From NCBI RefSeq assembly GCF_963678635.1, contig NC_087071.1:29934141-29998140 (forward strand): a stretch of 64,000 bases of DNA, given 5' to 3'. A program made the position numbers and the translations under genes. This DNA is from Symsagittifera roscoffensis. Its lineage: Eukaryota; Xenacoelomorpha; Acoela; Convolutidae. Under the pieces are notes generated by a model. It was given only the letters and a program-made list of their open reading frames with translations, was not told where the DNA came from and ran no database searches. Below are positions 53,915-63,293 of the stretch, one piece after another (position 1 is the stretch's first letter; each line of letters starts with the position of its first letter).

Positions 53915-56051
53915 TCAATTTCTCTGGTTCTGTACCGCTGCTAAGGCCAACTTGTGTTTTGGATGACTCTGATTCTTGACCGCCTCCCAAAACAACGGAC
54001 AGTACATCCTGAAGTGCCCCTCTTGGTTGCAGAAGAAGCATCTTGCACCTATTTTGATGATCAAGCCACTATAGAACTCGTGTTCCTCCATCTGGCTCAT
54101 ATCTTCCTCATCGGGTGCATATCCCAAACTCTTCATGCCCTGCTTGTATGTCGTGCAATCCGCCACATGATGGTCAGCTGACTCGCAGTTCGCGCCTGAT
54201 CTGCGTTTGTCCATGCCATCTCTGGGCTTGTACCATGACGACCTTTGTGGCTGACTCCCCCCTTGCGTATTCCTGTTGTCTGAGTACGAGTATTTCTTGG
54301 GTTTCATTAGCATGTATTCTCTTGACTTCTGCCTCATCTCTTCTGGAGTTGGTGCACTGTCTTTCGACAATGTATAGTATGTTGCTAACTTTGAGGCGAA
54401 GCTGATGTTCCTTCGATTGGTAGATTCTTCCGGGTCACTCCTTCTTCTCAACCTCTCAAGATCATCTAGGAACCTGTCTATCGATTCATCGTCCCTTTGC
54501 CTTCTCTTTTCAAATCGCATCATCGCTTGATGACCCTTCATGCCTGAGCCGAATCGATTTAACAAAATTTCGAAGATGTTGTCCGCTGTATCGCGTTCCT
54601 CTTCCTTCTTCGCAACCACGCATTTCAATGCCGTGCCTTCCAGGATGCTCAGTATCGCTGTGCATGCCTGCCTCTCATCGTTCAAGTTGTCTTGTTCCAA
54701 GTGCAACCTCATGACTTCTACCCACGTGTCAACGCATCCGTCTGAATCATCTTCGAATTCTTTTGGTTTCTTGAAAGTTTTTCTGGATTTGTTGCTTCCT
54801 CTGTCACTCGAGTCGGTGTTCCTTGTGGCGAAGGCTTCTAGTGTCCTGTTCATCATTTCCCAGGTGCTTGCCCATGTCATGGCATCCGGTCCCACGTTGT
54901 TGTGAGTCGTGGAGTCCCCTGAACCACTGGTTGTGTTCGCTGTTCCACTTTTTATAATCGCCTTGGCCCCCACCGGTGCCGTACTCGCAGCCTCCCGGGG
55001 TGCTGGTAACGGTGTTGACTGTCGTTTGTTCCTTTGTGGTTCCCCAAAGTCAACTCTATTACCTTGTGTCCGCTCCGCCGCTGGCCTGTCTTGTGGTGTT
55101 GAAATCCTCAAGATAGCGTCCAACTTTGTCTGTATTGCACTTGAGCTCTCAGCCTGGTCCCTACTCATCGTATCCATTCTCGTTTCCAAACTCCCCAACT
55201 GGCTATTCACTGCGTCATATCGCTGCTTCATTTCTCGCATGTCTTTTCTGATGTTCTTGTCTCGCTCTCCATCAGTGGTAACTATTTTGTCCGACATCTG
55301 CTGAAGCTTTTCCTCTGTTGCTCTCGCTAGATGGAAATAGCTGTCCAGGTACTCATGTTTGTTGTTTCTCATTTCCTTCCTTATCACGTTTCTATCCTCT
55401 TCGCTGTGTTTCAGTTTCTCGTCTATCTGATCTAGCTTCGCCATCAAGTCACTTAGCTCAAGAGTAGTCGTTCCATGGTCCGTTGTTGTCCTGTAGTCGG
55501 TCGCTGTTCCCGGTTTTTTCTGATCCTCGTTTTGGTCGGTGTCTGTCGTTCTTGTGGATACTGTTCCGAATGTTTTGCTTTTCTCGGCTTTCGTCTCATC
55601 CGCTGCTGCGTCTCTCGATTTCATTCCGACCATCATCGCCAATCTTTCAGTAAACGACGTACGTTCTTTTTGCTTGAGACTCGTCCTTCACCGTTTCTGG
55701 CGTGTTGCCTGTTGTGTCTTCCACGTTGTCTATTGGTGAGAACTCCATGGGCTTCCGATTGGGTTCTTCCGCATTGGGCATCGGAGTTGACTCTGTCATT
55801 TTCTTTCCCACTTCATCCACATTTTGATCCGGTGTCTCTAGTTCAATCTCGATGGTGGGTTCTGCTTGTTTCCCTTCCGTGCCCTCTTTTGCTCTGTTCT
55901 CCGTATTACTCCTCGTATTGACCATACTAACTGAAAAGTTCTTCTTTGTTACCTTTGGACCCATTGATGTCGTTTTACGTAGCGACGAGTTATACTTTGT
56001 CTTCGCTTCGGTAGATCTTTTTTCAGCTACCGGTACCCTGCTCCGCCTCAT
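53915..56051 (-). CDS. gag of element 2, with one frameshift
   Basis: The first frame starts at ATG 56051 (MRRSRVPVAEKRSTEAKTK) and stops at 55647. The second runs 55642-53915 (575 codons) and is open upstream through the overlap, so a one-base indel near an A run at about 55660 splits one gene. Order of parts: basic N-terminus, acidic disordered region, a long coiled coil (LMAKLDQIDEKLKHSEEDRN onward), a capsid-like region (DTWVEVMRLHLEQDNLNDER...AILSILEGTALK...FEILLNRFGSG...FLDDLERLRRRSD), and a CCHC zinc knuckle CFFCNQEGHFRMYC at about 53999-54040. Gag forms the particle and binds RNA. Confidence 0.8.
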
Positions 56052-56269
56052 TATTTTTATTTACAATTGTTCCTATTTACAGTATTACTATCTACAAAAA
56101 TCTACTCTAAGGTTAAAACCGCTTTTGACAAAATTTTATAAAAAGAAGTTTACAATTTGCTAAAAACAACGTTTCCTGAGCTTTTGAAAATTCTATACGT
56201 TAGGATTGGATAGAAAATTTGATTTTGCAATTGGTTACTTCAACCTGTCTTAGTACTCTTTTAGTACCC

Positions 56270-56960
56270 CCTTCTTTATACTGTTCCAAGACTTCCTCTC
56301 TACTGTCCCAAGACTATTCAGTGTTGTCCCAGTACTTCTTGTTAGTGTCCCAAGACCACTGTCCCAAGACCCTTGCCCTAAGACTACTGTCTCAAGACTA
56401 CTGTCCCAAGACTACTGTCCCAAGACTACTGTCCCAAGACTAGTGTCCCAAGACCACTGTCCCCAGACTACTGTCCCAAGACTAGTGTCCCAAGACCACT
56501 GTCCCAAGACTACTGTCCCAAGACTAGTGTCCGAAGACTACTGTCCCAAGACTACTGTCCCAAGACTAGTGTCCCAAGACTACTGTCCCAAGACCACTGT
56601 CCCAAGACTACTATCCCAATACTACTGTCCCAAGACTACTGTCCCAAGACTACTGTCCCAAGACTACTGTCCCAAGACCACTGTCCCAAGACCACTGTCC
56701 CAAGACCACTGTCCCAAGACTACTGTCCCAAGACCACTGTCCCAAGACTACTGTCCCAAGACTACTGTCCCAAGACTAGTGTCCCAAGACTGTTTCGTAC
56801 CAAGACTGCTCTGGTCCAAGACTGTCCCAAGACTGCACCGTCCCAAGACTGTCCCAAGACTGCTCTGTCCCGAGACTGTCCCAAGACCGTGTTGCTCCAA
56901 GACTGTCCCCAGACTGCAATGTCCCAAGACTTCTTCGGTACTGTCCCAAGACTTGTCACT
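56270..56960 (-). repeat. 14-bp minisatellite in the leader of element 2
   Basis: Plus-strand unit TACTGTCCCAAGAC, in element sense GTCTTGGGACAGTA, repeated about 40 or more times with variants such as TAGTGTCC and CCACTGTCC. The right third is more irregular (TGCTCTGTCCCAAGACTG). Because the unit has few stops, long artificial frames appear in it; they are not genes. Confidence 0.9.
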
Positions 56961-57855
56961 GAGTGTCTGGATATAGGATCTCTTCTTCGTCGTTGTAGGG
57001 ACTCTTGAACCACTGTACCGTTTACCACCACTTGAGCTCTAGTAAAATTTTTCCCAAAATCCCTATCTTAATGGCCAAAACCCAAATACTGACCCCCCTG
57101 TATTTATCTCCCTCTCGATGTTTCAGGCTATTTGAAACCCTAAATTCCTCGCAGGTATCTTGTGATCACCTGTTCGTTAAAATACCAACAACAAATTTTC
57201 ACCAAACTGTAAAAAAATTAAAACAATAAAAATTTCAAAAACAGAGAGATGAATTCACCTAAAATTCAAGGTTGACAGATGTCAATCTTTGTCCGAAAAA
57301 ATGTCTGGTACCCGATTGCCACGCGTTTTCCTCCCCCCTGCTAGCGATCTTATGGGGTATCACAAAAACTGTCTATGTCCGTTCCCCCCTACCGATCCGA
57401 CCAACCTTAACTTGATGTTGAATTTGGATATCCGCTTCTTATAACCAACGCGTGTAAGTATCTAATGTAACTAAATCGACGATGCCGAACAATTAATTAC
57501 TCTAATGTGTCGCCCCTTTTTACAATTTATAACCGCTATCCTCTAACCTAACCAGCCCCCCTTCTAACCTCCCCCCTCTTTAGCCCCCCTCTTAAGCCGA
57601 AAAATCCCTTAAGCGCCAGGTGCTAAACCTCTCGAGAAAAAACCGTAGACCTGTTTCCAGGCCTGGTTGTGTAAAAACTTCCTCAAAACAATGGGGCTCC
57701 GCTTATCCAATTTTACACTTATCTCCTATAATGTAATGTGGATTTTAACGATACCCGTTAGCCAACTTGAGAACACCCCTGTGCGTCCTCTTGTTGTGAT
57801 CCCGTGCTGGTTGTCTCCGTTGACGTGCACTGCACTTGACAGCAGCACCACCTTC

Positions 57856-58040
57856 CGACTTGGCTAGTCACCTCTTCCAGTCAAGTTTCCTAGCGGTTCA
57901 GCTCAGTCCCTCTGAACCACTTTCCCACTCGGCTGGTCACCTCTTCCAGTCAAGTCTCCTAGTGGTCCGGTTCGATCCTTGTGAACCACTTTCCCACTCG
58001 GCTGGTCACCTTTTCCAGTCAAGTCTCCTAGTGGTCTGGC
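57856..58040 (-). repeat. 69-bp tandem repeat in the leader of element 2
   Basis: Three copies (the last partial), starting near 57856, 57926 and 57995, each with GGCT(A/G)GTCACCTCTTCCAGTC (last copy CCTTTTCC) and TCCTAG(C/T)GGT and separated by TGAACCACTTTCC. Confidence 0.8.
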
Positions 58041-58522
58041 TAGGTTGCAATCTTTCTGAAAACCCTTAACAACGCCCCCCACTTGGGCACTTTATTGAAG
58101 TCACTGGTTTAGATTGCTAGATTGATCGAAACGATCGGTCTTATAAAACAGTATGATTAATATAAAGGTTTGATCCAAATGATCTGGTATCAAAGTCACT
58201 GTCTTTTTGTTTTATGGTTTTTGTTCCTTTTTCTATACTTTTTTCTTGTTTTTGTTTCGCTTTTTGTCTTTTTGCTCGTGTTTTTGTCCCCCTAGTTACC
58301 CCCCCTTACTCGGTTAGCTAGGCCTCGTTCGGAGAGCATACCAGGAAGTTTTCTCAAGTTTTCTTAAAAAGCTATCACGGTACAACCGGAAGGCTTACAC
58401 GTTCCCGCTGAACCGTACCACTGGTACTCTAGAATGGGCATGCAGCCCGGAGCTGTGTCAAGTGGGTTCGACTCCGTAGTCATGATGTCGTAGAAACACC
58501 CAGGAGCGCCATAAAAACACTA

Positions 58523-59338
58523 TATAACAGTCGCCTACTTCGGTGACATATGAGGCTTAAGAAAAATAGGCCCTATAACCATTGGCTCAAGAGTCAGGGA
58601 CACTATCTCTTGTGTTTTTCTACCTCAAGAACGGTCGGAGCCAATTCGGTTCGCTTGCGACATGAGACTAGAACCCGTTACAGCTTAAAGGCTACTACCA
58701 AAATATCCCCCCACTCTAGAAAGTAAGAACGTCCCCATACTTAGGTCTCGAGATACCCAAAATACACGAACGCCATTAAAAACAGGGTCGGAACAATCCG
58801 TTAAGTTACTTTTTATTGGACAGTGGAACTTTGATCAATTTCAGATGGATCAACCTAAAACTCGCCCTATCTCAACATAACAATCATAAAACACACTCGA
58901 GAAAACTAAATTTGGAACTCACATGTCGACGCACTCGAGTATAAGGAGTAATTAAATTGATGAGCAACTCGAGTATTAGATAAGATAACTTGATAAGTTC
59001 AATACTAATCAGTTTTAACAAAGGAAATAAGTTTAGACTCTAGAATTGAAGTTTTAGTCTGAACCATTGGGACACTCCAGCTGTCCACCTTTCCGTTGAA
59101 GGTTCACTCTGGTTCAGTTCGAATAATTGCACTCTTCTCTCGTGATTATCTCGCCTCCTATTTCAGGATAAGACGGCTCTACTCGTGTCTCATTTTGTAA
59201 CTGGAAATTGCGAATAGCAATTTCCTGCTGTTTTCTTAAGTATTTTCCCGCAATTGTAAATTCGGTCGTTCTGATTTTTTCATTTTTGTTTTCAGTTGTT
59301 GCGAGAAAACTGAGCATGACAGGCTCCGTTCGAAATTT
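58523..59338 (-). repeat. 5' LTR of element 2, inner part
   Basis: Same sequence as 43578-44393 with few substitutions. In element orientation this is the downstream part of the 5' LTR; the upstream part is at 63038-63110, separated by the LINE. Confidence 0.85.
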
Positions 59339-59392
59339 TTGACAGGCTCCGTTCGGTAATTGTTGTGATAAACTTATTTAATAGAAGGTATC

Positions 59393-60199
59393 ATGAGTGG
59401 CAGAGGACGAAACAGAACTGGTTCCACCTCTACGAGACTTCGAGCGAAATGTGGATCATGCGAAATTGCAGTACAGGCAGCTGGTTTGCAGTGCGAGGAC
59501 TGTGACTGCTGGTTTCACCCAGAATGCGTAAACGTCTCTGATGGGCAATATCAGCTTCTACAGACCTTGACGACTACCTGCTGGTACTGTTCTCCTTGCT
59601 TCAAACAACGTCAAGACCGGTCGGTTATTGTTTCTCTATCTGCCACTGTAAATAAACTAGCCGAAAAACTCGAAAATCTTGATACCACCCTCAAATCAGT
59701 CGATGCTGCGCCGAAACAGGCCACTGGACAAGAGGTGGACTCATCTGAAAAAACATATCACAGTGATGACTCCTATAAACATCGTGTGAAAATAGTGGGT
59801 ATCCAAGAGAGCGAGAAGAAATTCACAGATGCTAGACAGTTTGACGACAAGACATCTATCGAGAATATTCTGGGAAAACTAGAAATCAAAAACGCGAACG
59901 TAGCAGACTGTTTCCGCGCTGGCAAATACGATAAAACTCGTAACAGGCCACTTATAGTCTCGTTCAGCTCGATCTGGGACGCGCGACTCATCAGGTCGAA
60001 AGCAATTGAAAGAAAACTCTACCAAAGTGACTCCATTCTTATTTTGAATGAGCTGTCTCCTGCAGATCGTGCTGTAGAAAAACAGCTCCTAGCCAAACGA
60101 CATGAGGTTATTCAGACGGGTGTTGACAAATCTAGAATAAAAATCCGAAACTTGAAACTATATGTTGATGGTATCGAAACGAAATGTGACAAGAACTGA
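59393..60199 (+). CDS. LINE ORF1 protein with PHD finger
   Basis: 268 codons from ATG 59393. Residues about 20-70 form a C4HC3 PHD-like finger: CGSC, then CEDCDCWFHPEC, then CWYCSPC. Residues 75-105 look like a short coiled coil. Residues 125-262 contain KHRVKIVGIQESE-like start, ADCFRAGKYDKTRNRPLIVSF and LNELSPADRAVEKQLL, resembling the RNA-binding C-terminal domain of LINE ORF1 proteins. PHD fingers in ORF1 are known from CR1-type LINEs. It ends with TGA at 60197-60199 in the same frame as ORF2. Confidence 0.8.
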   Translation: MSGRGRNRTGSTSTRLRAKCGSCEIAVQAAGLQCEDCDCWFHPECVNVSDGQYQLLQTLTTTCWYCSPCFKQRQDRSVIVSLSATVNKLAEKLENLDTTLKSVDAAPKQATGQEVDSSEKTYHSDDSYKHRVKIVGIQESEKKFTDARQFDDKTSIENILGKLEIKNANVADCFRAGKYDKTRNRPLIVSFSSIWDARLIRSKAIERKLYQSDSILILNELSPADRAVEKQLLAKRHEVIQTGVDKSRIKIRNLKLYVDGIETKCDKN

Positions 60200-62959
60200 C
60201 TAAACAACTTGACACTCTACTTGCAAAATGCCCGTAGCCTGTTGACACTCAGTAGACGCCTTTCTTTCATAAAAGAAGTAAATCTGTTTAACCCGGACAT
60301 TGTCTGTGTCACAGAAACTTGGCTAGACAAAGATCCAACAAGTATGATTTTCATGGAAACGGATTACAATATTGCCTCTTACTCCATCAGAGAAACTGGC
60401 GAACACGGTGGTACTCTTATCTTATGCAAGTCTACCTGTGACTATATTACTCTTCCGACAAATGTCGATTTTATTTCAGTCATTCTGATACCCAGTTCGA
60501 GTATAGCGGTCATGTGCGTTTACAACCCTCCAACTAACAGTCATTATCGAGTTAATTGTGATGTTCTTATGAATCAAATTGAATCCATCGTAAATTCACG
60601 ACTACAGGGTTTTAAAATAATCATTTGTGGTGATTTTAACATGCCTGATGCCAACTGGGATACATTGACAGCAACAACCACAGATTCTTCCTCAGTAATT
60701 GACCATATTCTTGATATTGGACTAGAACAAATTGTTCACTTCCCTACTCACATTAGTGGAAATATTCTGGACCTTGTCTTTACAAACCTCTCTTATTCAG
60801 AAGTTTCGAGTCATCCTGTTAATTTTTCTGATCATACAGGTGTTGTGGTAAACTTTATTACGACAAGTGAAACAACCTGTAATAAAACCAACTCAGTTAC
60901 CAACAAACGTCTACAAACCAATGTTTATGCTGATGTCTCACATGCGTTATCCACTTCTTTGTTTTCGGTAGAGCTTGATGTAACAAACCCGGGCTATCGG
61001 AATCACTGGCTTGATTACTTTTACAACATCATTGATGTGAACAGCTCTTTTATCAGAAGAAAGCGCGCCAGCTTACCGTATTTTTATTCCTCGCATTCAG
61101 TTCATCTTCTCAACAAATTACGTACTGCAGAAAGACGACTGTCAAAGCAGTGGTCCAAGTTTACCTATGGTACAGTAAAGCGTCTTAAGCAACAGTCGGC
61201 AGCTTCAATTGAAACTGACACTATTATATTCACTGAAAGCTTCACGTCCACAAACTCTAGTACAAACGACTGCTACAGACTGTTGAAAACTATAAATCAA
61301 TCAATCAACCTACCAAAAATGATGAAGTTCGGAGAAAATGTGTTTCACGACAGCTACAGTATTGCTTGTGCGTTCAACCGTCATTTTGGTGACGTTTTTA
61401 ATAAAGTCACTGGAACTTTCAGTGATTTTTCGGAATCAACACTCAACCGTGTCTCTATTCACTTCGATGACGTGAAGACCGCTCTGGAAAATTCATCACT
61501 CGGCACAGGTTTTGATAATGTACCCGGTGCTTTCTTAAGGAACTCTGCCAGTGAAATAACTTTTCATGTACAGAAGCTTTTTGATAGTATTATCATTAGT
61601 GGCGAATACCCCTCACAGTGGAAAAACTCTTATATTACTCCAATATTCAAATCAGGTGACAAATGTGACATAAAATGCTATAGACCTATCAGTATTCTTT
61701 CTAAACTATCTTTGGTTTTCGAGCGGGTTCTTTATAACAAACTCTATCCTTTCGTGGCTGAACGTCTATCGCGATATCAATTCGGTTTCATAAGAAAAAG
61801 ATCCTGCCAGGTACAACTTTTACTCTATTTGCATGATATTGTCAAAGCACTTGATACCAATGATCAAGTTTTCGCCGTATATCTGGATTTCTCTAAAGCG
61901 TTTGACAAAGTACCGCATCACATCCTTTTACAGAAACTACGTAATTTTGGCATCGGTGGGGAACTTTTACTTCTTATGGCATCTTACCTCACAGATCGAA
62001 AGCAATGCGTAAAAATAGACGGCCGTTATTCCTTTTTTATCAATGTTCTAAGCGGGGTACCACAAGGATCGATTATTGGTCCCCTCTTGTTCATAATTTT
62101 TATCAACGATTTACCAGATAGTTGTTTTACGTCTTGTATGTATCTGTTCGCGGACGACAGCAAAAGCAGATCCTCTAGCATAGAAGATCTACAGCGGGAC
62201 CTCGATCGATGCGTTGAGTGGGCAAATTCAAACGGTATGACCTTCAATACTGATAAAACCGTTTTAATTCACTTTGCTAACAAACATATTTTACCAAGCC
62301 CGTATCATCTAACACTGGGCGAGAATATCATTTCTGACAGCTGTGATGTGAAAGACTTGGGTGTGAAAATATCGAAAAACTTAAACTGGAGATCCCATAT
62401 TAGTTGGAAAATCAAGACATGCTATAGCATATTCTTCTCTATCAAACGAACGATTCCATTTGCTACTCCAATATCAACTAAAACTCGACTGGTTAAAGCT
62501 TATATTCTGTCCTCCTTGTGTTACTGCTCTCCGATATGGTATCCTAGTCAAACAGAGTTGAGAAGCATGGATGTTCTGGTGTCTCGTGTCACAAAATGGG
62601 TCACAACTGGCACTTACAGAGAAAGACTAACAAAGTGTAAACTGATGCCCATTGATGTGTACCTGGAGTACCTGGACCTTATTTTCTTCAATGCTCTCTT
62701 AGCTGGAAAACAGGATGTTTTGATATGGAACTATGTTACTCTTAGATATGACATGAGGTACAACTTACGTAGTTCAGAAAAACCGGTTTTCGTGGTTTCG
62801 AGCAGTCGACGAGCGTGCTATGGCCAGTGGTTTTTCAACAGGGTTGTAAAGAGCTCGAACAAACTCCATTCCAACAGCGATATCAGCCTATTTGACACAC
62901 CAAGTATTTTCAAGGCTAAGTTAAAAGACTATTTTTTAGAAAAAAAAAACACTGACTGA
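60200..62959 (+). CDS. LINE ORF2: AP endonuclease and reverse transcriptase
   Basis: About 920 codons, in the same frame as ORF1 and directly after its stop; no ATG lies before the endonuclease domain (first Met is about 46 codons in), so a start at TTG 60209 or readthrough has to be assumed. Endonuclease landmarks: LYLQNARSLL, VCVTETWLD, IICGDFNMPDANWD and FSDHTGVV (residues 1-230). RT landmarks: ITPIFKSGDKCDIKCYRPIS, YQFGFIRKRSC, VYLDFSKAFDKVPHHILLQK, LSGVPQGSIIGPLLFI and YLFADDSK with the catalytic residues near 62150. The C-terminal domain has ERLTKCKLMPIDVYLEYLDL and ends at 62959. It copies LINE RNA at a nicked target. Confidence 0.9.
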   Translation, partial: LNNLTLYLQNARSLLTLSRRLSFIKEVNLFNPDIVCVTETWLDKDPTSMIFMETDYNIASYSIRETGEHGGTLILCKSTCDYITLPTNVDFISVILIPSSSIAVMCVYNPPTNSHYRVNCDVLMNQIESIVNSRLQGFKIIICGDFNMPDANWDTLTATTTDSSSVIDHILDIGLEQIVHFPTHISGNILDLVFTNLSYSEVSSHPVNFSDHTGVVVNFITTSETTCNKTNSVTNKRLQTNVYADVSHALSTSLFSVELDVTNPGYRNHWLDYFYNIIDVNSSFIRRKRASLPYFYSSHSVHLLNKLRTAERRLSKQWSKFTYGTVKRLKQQSAASIETDTIIFTESFTSTNSSTNDCYRLLKTINQSINLPKMMKFGENVFHDSYSIACAFNRHFGDVFNKVTGTFSDFSESTLNRVSIHFDDVKTALENSSLGTGFDNVPGAFLRNSASEITFHVQKLFDSIIISGEYPSQWKNSYITPIFKSGDKCDIKCYRPISILSKLSLVFERVLYNKLYPFVAERLSRYQFGFIRKRSCQVQLLLYLHDIVKALDTNDQVFAVYLDFSKAFDKVPHHILLQKLRNFGIGGELLLLMASYLTDRKQCVKIDGRYSFFINVLSGVPQGSIIGPLLFIIFINDLPDSCFTSCMYLFADDSKSRSSSIEDLQRDLDRCVEWANSNGMTFNTDKTVLIHFANKHILPSPYHLTLGENIISDSCDVKDLGVKISKNLNWRSHISWKIKTCYSIFFSIKRTIPFATPISTKTRLVKAYILSSLCYCSPIWYPSQTELRSMDVLVSRVTKWVTTGTYRERLTKCKLMPIDVYLEYLDLIFFNALLAGKQDVLIWNYVTLRYDMRYNLRSSEKPVFVVSSSRRACYGQWFFNRVVKSSNKLHSNSDISLFDTPSIFKAKLKDYFLEKKNTD

Positions 62960-63017
62960 TTTTTAACTTTTTATTTTTAACTTCACCCAGATTGTTTTTA
63001 AACAATTAAAGTCTTAT

Positions 63018-63038
63018 ACTACTACTACTACTACTACT
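63018..63038 (+). repeat. (TAC)n 3' tail of the LINE
   Basis: About seven to eight TAC units after AAAGTCTTA. CR1-like and related LINEs end in short tandem repeats instead of poly(A), which fits. Confidence 0.75.
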
Positions 63039-63110
63039 AAAACTTCACTCCAAAATCACGTATTTTCGTGTATCTCAAGGTCAAACTTCCAGATATGACC
63101 GACTGGCACA
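63038..63110 (-). repeat. 5' LTR of element 2, outer part
   Basis: TAAAACTTCACTCCAAAATC through GACCGACTGGCACA, matching 44401-44473. In element sense it begins TGTGCCAGTC, so this is the true start of element 2. Confidence 0.8.
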
Positions 63111-63293
63111 TCTGGAAGCCTCATATATGACCGACTGGCACATCTTTCAAGTCTAAAAAATTTTGTCTTGGGCTAATTATCTATGACGGCGTGTATGACC
63201 GACTTAAGCCTCATATATGACCGACTGGCACATCTTTCAATTCTAAAACTTTTTGTCTTGGGCTAATTATCTATGACGGCGTGTGTGGTTCTA
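63111..63293. repeat. Rearranged junction of LTR ends and hAT sequence
   Basis: The last LTR bases ATGACCGACTGGCACAT recur near 63127 and 63220. Next to each there is CTCATATATGACC, the reverse complement of the other LTR edge. A hAT segment (TCTAAAA...TTTTGTCTTGGGCTAATTATC to ACGGCGTGT) occurs twice here and once more before the element at 43521-43577. The result is two tandem units of about 92 bp. Confidence 0.7.

Larger units (their letters stand above)
56052..58522 (-). other. Leader of element 2
   Basis: 2.5 kb of non-coding leader between the 5' LTR and gag. It holds the 14-bp minisatellite (56270-56960), a C-rich part on the plus strand (57300-57610) and a 69-bp repeat (57856-58040). 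No protein or obvious splice structure was identified. Confidence 0.55.
59339..63037 (+). mobile_element. CR1/L2-like LINE with PHD-finger ORF1
   Basis: Inserted into the 5' LTR of element 2: LTR sequence stops after GTTCGAAATTTT and resumes with TAAAACTTCACTCC. Two near-complete ORFs in one frame, endonuclease plus RT, and a 3' tail of (TAC)n. The length of about 3.7 kb and intact frames indicate a recent, possibly complete, insertion. Confidence 0.85.
43578..63110 (-). mobile_element. Giant Ty3-like LTR retrotransposon, element 2 (young copy, internally deleted)
   Basis: Near-identical LTRs at 43578-44473 and 58523-59338 plus 63038-63110 bound an element transcribed from right to left. Order of genes: gag with capsid and zinc knuckle, protease, RT, then directly the downstream blocks B, C, D, E, F and G, polypurine tract, LTR. 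RNase H, integrase, macrodomain and SGNH hydrolase present in element 1 are missing, with a clean junction at about 51380. The element without the LINE is about 15.8 kb. Long open frames and only a few differences between LTRs show recent insertion. It sits inside the hAT transposase. Confidence 0.85.

Noticed and set aside
56219-56976. Long open frames of repeated SQD-CPKTTVPR
   Set aside because: They arise from the 14-bp minisatellite, whose unit has no stop in these frames; no protein signature.
58440-58525. tRNA gene or primer binding site next to the 5' LTR of element 2
   Set aside because: GTGGGTTCGACTCC looks like a B box but no cloverleaf fits, and the TGGCGCTCCTGG primer-site candidate lies about 12 bases from the LTR edge, which is too far to accept.
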